Positions 16,465 through 23,499 of a stretch of DNA of 41,916 nucleotides are shown here, piece after piece. Made by a program: the position numbers and the translations under genes. The first letter of the stretch is position 1, and each line of letters begins with the position of its first letter. Source of the DNA: Kiritimatiellia bacterium (GTDB taxonomy: Bacteria > Verrucomicrobiota > Kiritimatiellia > RFP12 > UBA1067); assembly GCA_017450695.1 (NCBI GenBank), contig JAFSTA010000124.1, positions 1 to 41,916 on the forward strand. The letters run 5' to 3'. The notes under the pieces were generated by a model. The model was not told where the DNA came from and searched no databases. It was given only the letters and a program-made list of their open reading frames with translations.

Positions 16465-16493
16465 ATTATACCAAAATCAAAAGCGCGATGGAA
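16465..16493 (-). promoter_or_regulatory. Promoter upstream of recN
   Basis: On the minus strand a perfect TATAAT covers 16470-16465. Seventeen bases further upstream is a poor -35, TTCCAT (16493-16488). The predicted recN leader is about 110 bases long. Confidence 0.45.
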
Positions 16494-16563
16494 TCATTTT
16501 CGATTCGCCTCTGGGAATGTTTCAATGATTAAATCGGTCTTCGGCCTTTAAATTTCACGTGAA

Positions 16564-16679
16564 GCGATTTAATCATTTAAGGGGAACGAAGTGACCATTT
16601 AAAAGCGACGCGACGAAGGAGCGACGCGATTTAAAGCAACGCGGTTTAACCATTGAAGGGGAGCGAAGCGACCACTTAA
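16564..16679 (+). repeat. Pair of 39-bp direct repeats, 77-bp period
   Basis: GCGATTTAATCATTTAAGGG at 16564 and GCGGTTTAACCATTGAAGGG at 16641 begin two 39-base units that differ at six positions and share the core GGGGARCGAAGYGACCAYTTAA. The second unit overlaps the last codons of the minus-strand gene ending at 16676. The spacer 16350-16675 otherwise contains only the recN promoter. Confidence 0.7.
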
Positions 16680-19294
16680 TAGCGAATTCGGATTTCCTGC
16701 GGATGATCGACCGTCAATATCAGCACACGTGCTTCGGGCAGGTACTGGAACGGGCAACTGACCTCTTCCGGTTTTTCGACGCGCGTCACGATCACGCGGT
16801 TTGGACGCTTCGGCCAAGGCTGGACGCGGAATGAGAGTGAGCCGTCCTTGGAAGCGACCTCTTCCACCGTACCCAGCGCGTGTATCAGCGAGCCTTTCCC
16901 AACGGGGCGGATCGTGTAGAGCGGCGTCAGGCCGAGCGCCTCGCCCAACATCGCCTGCACGGTTCCGGGATTGATGTCCGGCGCGTAGCGCGTCTGCGAA
17001 ACGGGATCCACGCTGTCCGGCAACAGTCCCGCGCGTTGTTTCGGATCCGAGATCGGGTAACTCATCTGCAAGCCCGTCAGCTGGATGCCGCGTGCGACCT
17101 GCCGCCACCGTTCCGCATCTGCGCCGGTACAGGTGTCTGCCAACCGGAAGAGTGCCGCGCCATAGACCAACCCGCACCACTGCACCGGCCTTCCGACCCA
17201 GCAGGGGGAAGTCCAGTCGGTGCTGCCCATCACCCCGGTTGTCGAATAGACACCGATCTTTCCTTCCGATGGCGGTGTCAGATAGACCATCGACATTCCC
17301 GTCCACGCCCAGTAGTTCGCCTCGTCCAGATACTTGCGGTCTCCCGTCAGCCAATATCCGGTGAGACAAACGCGAATCAAGTGTCCCGACGCCAGGATGT
17401 CCGGTGTGTGCAGGGGCATCTCCCACGGTTGCGCTCCATGCGGCACCTCGTTACGGTAACGGACGATCATCCGGTCCAGCACGGCGAGGAACGCGGAGAC
17501 AGCCTCCTCATCCCCCGTGAGCGTCACGTCTTCGATCATGCCGCCGAGCTGGATTGCGGTAAAGCCGTTGAAGACATTGGTTCCCGAATGTGCGGCGTAG
17601 TCCGGCCTCCCTTTCGCGGGCGAGTAGGGAATCGCCCCGGACGCCGCGCGTTTCGCCACATGGCGTACGCCCGCAGCCGCGCGTCGAATCCGTCGCTCCA
17701 GATTTCCGTACAGCAGCAGGCTTGCGGGAAGCGAGACGTGCGAGATGCGCCTGTCCGCCTGCCACTCTGGATCGAAGGTCGCGATCGTTTCATCCGCTGT
17801 CTTTTCCAACCGTTCCCGCAGTGCGGGGGTTTTCGTATGCGTTGCCAGCCACAGCAGATACAGCGGCACCTCTTCGGCGGTGCGCGGCTGGAAGTTCGGG
17901 GATCCCGACGCATGGCGCCACCGGGTTCCTTCGCGGCTGTTGCTGTCCAGCCAGCCCGCAGCCATCAGGCGGATTGCACCCTCCGTGCCACCTTCCGCTT
18001 CCGGCGGTGGCGGCAACCCGTTGCGCGCCACATACGCTTGCATCATCGGCACCACCGTGTCACCGCCCCCGGCGGAGAGGATCATCTCGCTCGTGTACGC
18101 GACACCCTTTTTCAGCAGCACTCCGCGATACACGTCCAACGAACCATCGAAACGGATGTCGTTGTCGGTGGCGGGAGACCAGAAACCGAGCAGGTGGCAG
18201 CCGCTACGGAAAAGACGGTCGGGGGAATCGAAAATCGGGGAGGCGGGCAGCGACGTTGCGCGTTGTTCGACGCTAAACCAAACGCCGTCCACCGTCAGTC
18301 CCGCTAACGGGTAGCAGAGTTTATGGCGGGGAACGAATCGGCGGTTCGCCTCCGGACCGTGAATCTCGAGATCGTTGCTGGAAGGCTCATCGGCGAGGTA
18401 TTCGCATCCGGGAAGCAGCGCTTGCGTTTTGTGTTCGCCGGAGGTGCCGCGTCCGCAGAACAAAGTAGTCCACGGCAGATGCAGGAGTTCGCGGTCGGCA
18501 GAGACCATAACCGACTGGCGGATTACGATGTCGCCGCGTTGCGCCGTGAAGGATCGCGTCGTGCGCCAGGTCACGCCGTCGGTATCCTCCCACTCGGCGG
18601 CGACCTCGAACCCGCCGTCCGGCAAGGCGCGTGAGGCGACCTTCGCCTGGTCGAGGGAGAACGTCTGCTGTTTGCCGGCGGCAATGCCGATCCACGATTC
18701 CCCACCCGCGCCCTCCGCCAGCTTCTTGCCGCGATAGGACAGGGCAAAGGCGTTCCAGTGCGCGGGATCGTGCGCGAGCCGCCATTCGCCCGTCTGCACC
18801 GTCAGCGGCTGCGGCGGCAGCTCGCGCCAGCGCGGCGTCCCGAATGAGGGCGTCGCGAGCGGCACGATCGCTTCCGCCTCCAGTTTGCGGAAGAACATCG
18901 AACCTTTCTCTCCGCCGGGCGGATCGAAACGGAACCAGAGCTTTCTGGAGAGGCAAGGCGTTACGGCGCTGTACACGCCAGGCTTCCCTGCGGACGGGTT
19001 GAGCGTCACAGCCGTTTCCTCGCTGAAGTTCGCGCCCTCGGAATGGTAATAGAGTCGTACGGACTTCGCCTCCTCCGAGTCGGCCAACAGACGGAGACGC
19101 ATTCGCCCTGCCTTCGGGTCCGGCGGGATCACCGCCGTAGGTCCGGATATCCACGGATCCACGCCCTCGTAGCGCACCAGCAGACCGTCCTCCTGCCGCT
19201 TGCATTCCGGCACGTACTGGTTCCCTCGCCAGTTGGCGGCAGGGTTGGAAAAGTCAATCACCGTCACGGTGGCAGCAAGCAGAACTGCGAACAT
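16676..19294 (-). CDS. Large predicted secreted protein, probable glycan-active, family not recognised
   Basis: An 872-residue protein. The start at 19294 is chosen because GGAGGAGG lies just upstream and the aroE stop (19298-19296) is one base away, so translation is coupled; the longer start at 19330 lies inside aroE. MFAVLLAATVTV is a short hydrophobic export-like leader. Residues about 10-160 and 160-430 are beta-rich, like carbohydrate-binding or super-sandwich modules (RLRLLADSEEAKSVRLYYHS; VTPCLSRKLWFRFDPPGG). From about 440 the chain is helical and tryptophan/tyrosine-rich (LYLLWLATHTKT; MPLHTPDILASGHLIRVC; YWLTGDRKYLDEANYWAW), as in alpha/alpha-toroid glycosidases and lyases. A polysaccharide-processing role is inference; no catalytic motif can be named. 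It is oddly tied to an ilvN-aroE unit. Confidence 0.6.
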   Translation of the reverse strand: MFAVLLAATVTVIDFSNPAANWRGNQYVPECKRQEDGLLVRYEGVDPWISGPTAVIPPDPKAGRMRLRLLADSEEAKSVRLYYHSEGANFSEETAVTLNPSAGKPGVYSAVTPCLSRKLWFRFDPPGGEKGSMFFRKLEAEAIVPLATPSFGTPRWRELPPQPLTVQTGEWRLAHDPAHWNAFALSYRGKKLAEGAGGESWIGIAAGKQQTFSLDQAKVASRALPDGGFEVAAEWEDTDGVTWRTTRSFTAQRGDIVIRQSVMVSADRELLHLPWTTLFCGRGTSGEHKTQALLPGCEYLADEPSSNDLEIHGPEANRRFVPRHKLCYPLAGLTVDGVWFSVEQRATSLPASPIFDSPDRLFRSGCHLLGFWSPATDNDIRFDGSLDVYRGVLLKKGVAYTSEMILSAGGGDTVVPMMQAYVARNGLPPPPEAEGGTEGAIRLMAAGWLDSNSREGTRWRHASGSPNFQPRTAEEVPLYLLWLATHTKTPALRERLEKTADETIATFDPEWQADRRISHVSLPASLLLYGNLERRIRRAAAGVRHVAKRAASGAIPYSPAKGRPDYAAHSGTNVFNGFTAIQLGGMIEDVTLTGDEEAVSAFLAVLDRMIVRYRNEVPHGAQPWEMPLHTPDILASGHLIRVCLTGYWLTGDRKYLDEANYWAWTGMSMVYLTPPSEGKIGVYSTTGVMGSTDWTSPCWVGRPVQWCGLVYGAALFRLADTCTGADAERWRQVARGIQLTGLQMSYPISDPKQRAGLLPDSVDPVSQTRYAPDINPGTVQAMLGEALGLTPLYTIRPVGKGSLIHALGTVEEVASKDGSLSFRVQPWPKRPNRVIVTRVEKPEEVSCPFQYLPEARVLILTVDHPQEIRIRY

Positions 19295-19295
19295 C

Positions 19296-20150
19296 CTACC
19301 TCCTCCGTTCCAGCACCTGGCGCAACGCATCCAGCATCGCGTTCTCGTCCGGTTCGCGCCCCGTCCAGATGCGGAACGATTCCGCGCCCTGCCGCACCAG
19401 CATCCCCGCGCCGTTGATCACCTTGCATCCCGCGCTGGCGGCAGCCGCCATCGTCGGTGTGACGGGCAGGACATACACGATGTCGTAGAACACCTGGCCT
19501 TTGCGGAACGCCTCTGCCGGGAGGACGGAGACATCATCGGGATTCAGTCCCGTGGTTGTGCATTGCACGATGATGTCCGCCTGTTGCGCAGCTTCAATCC
19601 ACTCCTCGGCGGAGAACGGGACGGCGCGTGCGCGGCACTCCGGACAGGCGGCGGCGATTTCCCGCGCCACCGCCTCGGCCTTGTCCTCCGTGCGATTCAG
19701 CAAGATCACCTCTTCCGCGCCGTGCATCGCACAGCAAATCGCCAACGCGCGTCCGGCTCCGCCGCATCCGAGAATCAACACGCGGCGCGTGGCGGGCGTG
19801 ATGCCCCCGACGATCTCCAGGTCACGGCAGAAGCCGATTCCGTCCGTGTTGAAACCGGACATCGTGCCGTCCTTCTCAAAACGCACGGTGTTCACCGCGC
19901 CGAAAAGTTCGGCATAACGGTCCAAGCGCGTCATGTACGGAACCGCTGCAACCTTGTGCGGTACGGTCAGGTTGATGCCCGTGAACCCCTCCGCGCGGCA
20001 CATCTCCAAGGCATCGCCCAGACTCTCCGGCGGCACGTCGAAACACTCGTATGTCGCGTCCAGTCCCAACGAACGGAACGACGCCTGATGGATGATGGGC
20101 GACAGCGAATGCCGCACCGGATGCCCGAACAAACCGAATCTCTCCGCCAT
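19296..20150 (-). CDS. aroE: Shikimate dehydrogenase
   Basis: A 284-residue enzyme reducing 3-dehydroshikimate to shikimate with NADPH in aromatic amino-acid synthesis. Substrate-site motifs are SLSP (15-18) and NLTVPHK with catalytic Lys66; NTDGIGF gives Asp103; the dinucleotide loop is GCGGAGRA (128-135), followed by the NRT NADP-type motif; the late GMLVRQGAESFRIWTG helix is also typical. ATG 20150 follows GGAGG (20160-20156) and lies 10 bases after the ilvN stop; the longer start at 20192 would overlap ilvN and has no site. It is the middle gene of ilvN-aroE-secreted protein. Confidence 0.95.
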   Translation of the reverse strand: MAERFGLFGHPVRHSLSPIIHQASFRSLGLDATYECFDVPPESLGDALEMCRAEGFTGINLTVPHKVAAVPYMTRLDRYAELFGAVNTVRFEKDGTMSGFNTDGIGFCRDLEIVGGITPATRRVLILGCGGAGRALAICCAMHGAEEVILLNRTEDKAEAVAREIAAACPECRARAVPFSAEEWIEAAQQADIIVQCTTTGLNPDDVSVLPAEAFRKGQVFYDIVYVLPVTPTMAAAASAGCKVINGAGMLVRQGAESFRIWTGREPDENAMLDALRQVLERRR

Positions 20151-20160
20151 TGTATCCTCC

Positions 20161-20673
20161 TTACTCGGCACTCGTGTCCGAGGTTCTCTCATGCACCATG
20201 TCCCGATCCACGGCGATGACGCCGGAACGGGAAATCGACACCAGCTTGTATGGCTTCAGCAACTGCAGGAAGTCGGCGACCGCGTCCTGGTTGCCGACCA
20301 TCTGCAACGTGATGGTTTGTTCATCTACAGCCACCACGCGGGAAACGAAAAGCGAGGCCAGCTCCACAATCTCCGCGCGGACACTGCGATCCTCCGTCGC
20401 AATCCGTGCGAGGATTAGTTCACGGTTGATGTGGCGACGTTTCGTCATGTTGGTAACGTCGATCACATCCACCTGCTTCTGCAGCTGGTGGATTACCTGC
20501 GTGATGACATGGTCATCGCCGGGTACGACCAATGTCATGCTGGAGATTGTCGGATCTGCCGTCGGTCCGACATTCAGCGTCTCGATGTTGTACCCGCGCC
20601 CGGAGATCAGTCCCACAATCCGCGCCAGCACGCCCGGCTGGTTCTCGACCAAACAATTGATGATGTGATTCAT
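20161..20673 (-). CDS. ilvN: Acetolactate synthase small (regulatory) subunit
   Basis: A 170-residue regulatory subunit of acetohydroxyacid synthase, which controls the first shared step of branched-chain amino-acid synthesis. Residues 1-75 are the ACT domain (HIINCLVENQPGVLARIVGL, then GRGYNIETLNVGPT), where valine binds in homologues; the rest is the ALS_ss C-terminal domain. No catalytic subunit gene (ilvB/ilvI) is adjacent, so it must be encoded elsewhere. A possible minus-strand -10, TACAAT (20689-20684), lies close upstream but its -35 is weak. Normal length and intact. Confidence 0.93.
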   Translation of the reverse strand: MNHIINCLVENQPGVLARIVGLISGRGYNIETLNVGPTADPTISSMTLVVPGDDHVITQVIHQLQKQVDVIDVTNMTKRRHINRELILARIATEDRSVRAEIVELASLFVSRVVAVDEQTITLQMVGNQDAVADFLQLLKPYKLVSISRSGVIAVDRDMVHERTSDTSAE

Positions 20674-20746
20674 AATGCCTTGATTGTAGCATTTTCGGGC
20701 GAATCACGAAACAGATAAATTTGGTGGTTGGGAGTCTGAATGATTG

Positions 20747-20845
20747 ACTGCTATCGATTGCTGTCGATCGCTGTCGATTGCTGTCGATTGCGAACCACCC
20801 AACCACCCAACTACCCAACCACCCAACTACCAAACCACCCAACTA
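20747..20845. repeat. Adjacent 10-bp and 8-bp microsatellites
   Basis: From 20747 to 20792 the sequence repeats with a 10-bp period (ATTGCTGTCG, about 4.5 copies). From 20793 to 20845 it repeats with an 8-bp period (AACCACCC/AACTACCC, about 6.5 copies). The minus strand of the second block is a series of GGG and GG tracts able to form a G-quadruplex. TTTGGTGGTTGGGAG at 20720 can also pair with it. It lies between the divergent ilvN and thioredoxin-fold genes. Confidence 0.85.
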
Positions 20846-20902
20846 TGAACTTCTAGGCAAGCCTTGGAACTCGAAACTGCTGGCGACCCTCTCAAATCCG
20901 CC

Positions 20903-20984
20903 TTGCGGTGACCGGAAGGAGCTGGTAAAATACTCAACCAGACGCGGGGCTTTCATTTTCCGTCAGAGAGGAAAAGAAGCCCGC
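20903..20984 (+). promoter_or_regulatory. Promoter and leader hairpin of the thioredoxin-fold gene
   Basis: TTGCGG (20903-20908) and TAAAAT (20926-20931) are 17 bases apart. In the predicted leader, GCGGGGCTT (20945-20953) pairs with AAGCCCGC (about 20977-20984) with one bulge, and TTTTCC pairs with GGAAAA inside it. The hairpin ends about 10 bases before the ribosome-binding site. Confidence 0.5.
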
Positions 20985-21006
20985 TGAAGACGAAAGGATG
21001 TTCAAG

Positions 21007-21705
21007 ATGAAAAAACTGATGCGTGTTGGATTTGTTATGGTCGCCTGTCTGTGCAGCATGGTCTCTGTTGCCGCCGAGAAAAAGGAGAAGGCAAAGCAGG
21101 TTCCTGTTGCGGGCGCGGAGATCGGTGCTTGGTCTCAGGATTATGAGGCGGTACAGAAACTCGCGAAAGAGAAGAATCTGCCGATCTTGCTCAACTTCAC
21201 CGGGAGCGACTGGTGTGGCTGGTGCAAGCTGATGGACAAGCAGGTGTTCTCGACCGATGAATGGAAGAAATACGCGAAGGATCAGCTGACGCTCGCATGG
21301 ATCGATTTCCCGCAGAACAAAAAGCTGGTTCCGGAGAAGTTCGTGAAACGGAATCAGGAGCTTTCCAAAAAGTTCGGCGTGAGAGGGTATCCGACCTACA
21401 TTCTGTTGGCGGCCGATGGGGAAACGAAGCTGGGGCAGTTCAGCGCATCCCGCGACGCCACGCCGGAGAAGTTTATCGCAGACCTGAAGAAGGCCGTGGC
21501 GCTTCCCGCGAAGATCGCGGCGCTGACGGGCGAGAAGAAAGCCGCCTACGAAAAGGCGAAGGAAGAACACGATGCTGCGGAGAAGGCCCTTGAGAAATGG
21601 ATTGAGGAACAACGGAAGAAGCAGCAGGAATTGCAGAAAGAGTTCCAGAGCCTGGCCGACAAGGTGAAAGAGGCTGACAAAAAGATGGAGAAAATCTTGG
21701 AGTAG
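21007..21705 (+). CDS. Secreted thioredoxin-fold protein with C-terminal coiled coil
   Basis: A 232-residue protein. Residues 1-24 are a signal peptide (KKLMRVGFVMVACLCSMVSVAA). Residues about 40-165 are a thioredoxin fold of the Thioredoxin_7/DUF255-like group: ILLNFTGSDWCGWCK with the redox pair C70/C73, and the cis-proline loop VRGYPTYILLAADG. Residues about 168-232 are a highly charged coiled coil (AYEKAKEEHDAAEKALEKWI onward). It probably acts as a periplasmic disulfide reductase or isomerase; the coiled coil may allow oligomer formation or partner binding. ATG 21007 is preferred to 20998 because AAGGA (20994-20998) would overlap the earlier start. It is followed by hisF after 76 bases and may be cotranscribed with it. 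Confidence 0.88.
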   Translation: MKKLMRVGFVMVACLCSMVSVAAEKKEKAKQVPVAGAEIGAWSQDYEAVQKLAKEKNLPILLNFTGSDWCGWCKLMDKQVFSTDEWKKYAKDQLTLAWIDFPQNKKLVPEKFVKRNQELSKKFGVRGYPTYILLAADGETKLGQFSASRDATPEKFIADLKKAVALPAKIAALTGEKKAAYEKAKEEHDAAEKALEKWIEEQRKKQQELQKEFQSLADKVKEADKKMEKILE

Positions 21706-21781
21706 TCCACTGCGGTTCGTGGCGTCTGAAAATGGCGTGGCGAGCAAATCATGTTTCGGAAAAACGAGAGGAGAATGTGAG

Positions 21782-22558
21782 ATGAAAGAGATGAAACCGT
21801 TGGCAATCATGCCTTGTTTGGATATGCGGAACGGGCGTGTCGTGAAAGGGGTGAACTTCGTAGATATCCGCGATGCGGGCGATCCCGTCGAATGTTGCCA
21901 AGCCTACTGCGCGGCTGGCGCCGACGAACTGGCGATGCTGGACATCACCGCAACGGTGGAGAATCGCGCAACGATGCTGGAGGTTGTTCGAAAAGTCGCG
22001 GCGGTTGTCACGGTGCCGTTCACGATGGGTGGCGGCATCAACTCCGTTCAAGCGGCGGGCGACGTTCTGGCTGCCGGTGCGGACAAATTCTCCACCAGCA
22101 GTGCCGTCTTCCGTAACCCGGAAATGATTGCCGCGCTGGTGAAAGAGTTCGGCGCGGAAAAAGTGACCGTGGCGATTGACGTGGCGAAAAACGAAGTGAT
22201 GCCCTCCGGCTACGAAGTGTTCATCGACGGTGGACGCACCGCAACCGGTAAGGACGCGGTAGAGTGGGCGAAACAGGTTGATGGATACGGAGTACGGACG
22301 ATTTTGCCGACGAGTAAATCCACCGACGGAGTGCGGACCGGTTACGACCTGCCGCTGATCCGCGCGATCCGTGCGGTGACAGATGCCGACATCGTCGCCT
22401 CCGGCGGCGCGGGAGAGATGGCGCACTTCGCCGAAGCGGCGGATGCGGGCGCGACGGTTTTGCTTGCCGCCTCCGTCTTCCACTTCCACGTCATCGGAAT
22501 CCCTGAGCTGAAGAAATACCTCGCGGAATGCGGTTATCCACTGCGGAAACAAGCCTAA
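21782..22558 (+). CDS. hisF: Imidazole glycerol phosphate synthase cyclase subunit HisF
   Basis: A 258-residue (beta/alpha)8 enzyme. The barrel begins IMPCLDMRNGRVVKGVNF with catalytic Asp14 and later has VAIDVAKNE with Asp133; phosphate-binding stretches are FTMGGGINS and IVASGGAGEM. HisF uses ammonia from HisH to convert PRFAR to IGP and AICAR in histidine synthesis. The loop reads ILPTSKSTDGVRTGYDLPL, a little unlike the commonest 'TSMDxDGT' version, so a HisF paralogue in another amidotransferase pathway is a small possibility. No hisH or other his gene is adjacent. ATG 21782 follows a GGAG-rich stretch; the upstream in-frame start at 21719 adds non-conserved residues. Confidence 0.9.
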   Translation: MKEMKPLAIMPCLDMRNGRVVKGVNFVDIRDAGDPVECCQAYCAAGADELAMLDITATVENRATMLEVVRKVAAVVTVPFTMGGGINSVQAAGDVLAAGADKFSTSSAVFRNPEMIAALVKEFGAEKVTVAIDVAKNEVMPSGYEVFIDGGRTATGKDAVEWAKQVDGYGVRTILPTSKSTDGVRTGYDLPLIRAIRAVTDADIVASGGAGEMAHFAEAADAGATVLLAASVFHFHVIGIPELKKYLAECGYPLRKQA

Positions 22559-22683
22559 CGCGACGCGGCTCTCGTTGCCGCCAGTTCTAAGTCCCGACAA
22601 GTCCCAAGCTGGGAAGCGGTCGTTTCCGTCCGCCCTAGTGCGTGGGAATATGTTGTCTTTCCCTTAAAGCACAACACTCATCC

Positions 22684-22718
22684 AGTACCCCTGCCTCTCT
22701 GTGAGAGACAGGGGTACT
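22684..22718. other. Long perfect hairpin downstream of hisF
   Basis: AGTACCCCTG (22684-22693) pairs with CAGGGGTACT (22709-22718), and inside it TCTCT pairs with AGAGA around the loop GTG, leaving only two unpaired C bases. It may end the hisF transcript, but no U-run follows. The rest of 22559-22940 shows no convincing gene. Confidence 0.65.
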
Positions 22719-22946
22719 CTCGTAACACACATATCCCATTTGCCCGGCTTACCATGCAGGTGCGCCCCTGTGTCTCCCACGTGAAGACATTTTTCTGATT
22801 CTGTACACATGCCGCCAGAATTCTGATACAATAGGCGCAGTCGGCGGCAATGGACGGTCAAGTGACTGAAGATGCTGGCGGCAGAATAGAGCGTTACGGC
22901 AAACATGGCGAGAGAAATCGCGTGATCAACAATTCTCATTTCCCGC

Positions 22947-22976
22947 TTGCCTTTGTTGGCGGAGGTAGGGTATAAT
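22947..22976 (+). promoter_or_regulatory. Promoter upstream of the candidate ncRNA
   Basis: TTGCCT (22947-22952) and a perfect TATAAT (22971-22976) have an 18-base spacer. A start near 22983 gives a leader with a small hairpin (TGCGG/CCGCA, 22987-23003) before the large folded region. Confidence 0.6.
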
Positions 22977-23057
22977 GCAGTTGTTTTGCGGGAGAAATCC
23001 GCAGGGATGAGCGGTTGGAACGGTTCATTTCGCTCATGGTACACGTTTACGCTTACG

Positions 23058-23210
23058 GCGTTCGTAGAAAATGTAGGAAGTTTTCGAATAGAAGCGGTCG
23101 GTATGCGAAAGGTGCCCCACCTGGGGCGCGGCTTTTGTGTCAGTATTTCTATTCGGGCATCCTACAGCCTTCTACGAGTGCAGATCGAAAGATCGCGCTC
23201 TTTCTTTTTT
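23058..23210 (+). ncRNA. Candidate structured non-coding RNA with terminator
   Basis: Nested complementary segments form one long rod: P1 GCGTTCGTAGAA (23058-23069) with TTCTACGAGTGC (23170-23181), 12 pairs with two G-T wobbles; P2 TGTAGGA (23072-23078) with TCCTACA (23160-23166); P3 CGAATAGAA (23085-23093) with TTCTATTCG (23147-23155); then a large internal loop of about 14 and 11 bases; and P4 GCCCC/GGGGC (23114-23127) with AAAG/CTTT flanks. A terminator follows: GAAAGA/TCTTTC (23187-23204) and six T. A rod with a big internal bubble is the general shape of 6S RNA, but no conserved sequence was recognised, so identity is open. It is preceded by a promoter and followed by the DUF1848-HIRAN-helicase set. 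Confidence 0.6.
23187..23210 (+). terminator. Terminator of the candidate ncRNA
   Basis: GAAAGA (23187-23192), loop TCGCGC, TCTTTC (23199-23204), then TTTTTT (23205-23210). It has a short stem but a clean U-run. It would separate the ncRNA from the operon that starts about 190 bases later. Confidence 0.55.
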
Positions 23211-23394
23211 GCATCGCGCCCAAAGCTGACGAGTTAACAACCGAGATCGGATGAGGAATCAGAAGGACTGGAGTGCGACACAAACAAGGGGCAAAGAAGG
23301 TGTTTTTCGAAGATACGAATGATAGTCGTTTCAGTATTCGGTCGCTGGATAATGTCGAGTGTCTGGTTATGTGAAATTTGAAGTGGGGGCTAAA

Positions 23395-23499
23395 ATGGAA
23401 GGGCAATTAAATACCTTGGATCAGAACTCTGGTTCTTCCGGCGGGAGTGAAGAGGGAAACTGGGAAAGCATGACAACGATAGTGGCGAGGAGGTTGTAA
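23395..23499 (+). CDS. Possible 34-residue leader peptide
   Basis: From ATG 23395, preceded by a GGGGG stretch at 23384-23388, a 34-codon frame (MEGQLNTLDQNSGSSGGSEE...) ends in TAA at 23497-23499 that overlaps the next ATG as TAATG. A GTG at 23371 would add 8 residues. The AGGAGG used by the DUF1848 gene lies inside its last codons, so termination here could feed re-initiation downstream. The Ser/Gly-rich middle has no known match. It may be a real small protein or only a coupling leader. Confidence 0.35.
   Translation: MEGQLNTLDQNSGSSGGSEEGNWESMTTIVARRL

Noticed and set aside
16880-18307. 475-codon plus-strand open frame
   Set aside because: Antisense to the large secreted protein; composition is Arg/Gln/His-rich and no ribosome-binding site or motif is visible.
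20778-20987. 69-codon open frame beginning in the microsatellite
   Set aside because: Its N-terminus is translated 8-bp repeat and it overlaps the thioredoxin-gene promoter and leader.
22664-23044. 126-codon minus-strand open frame in the hisF-ncRNA spacer
   Set aside because: It crosses a strong hairpin and the promoter at 22947-22976, has no ribosome-binding site, and its sequence looks random.
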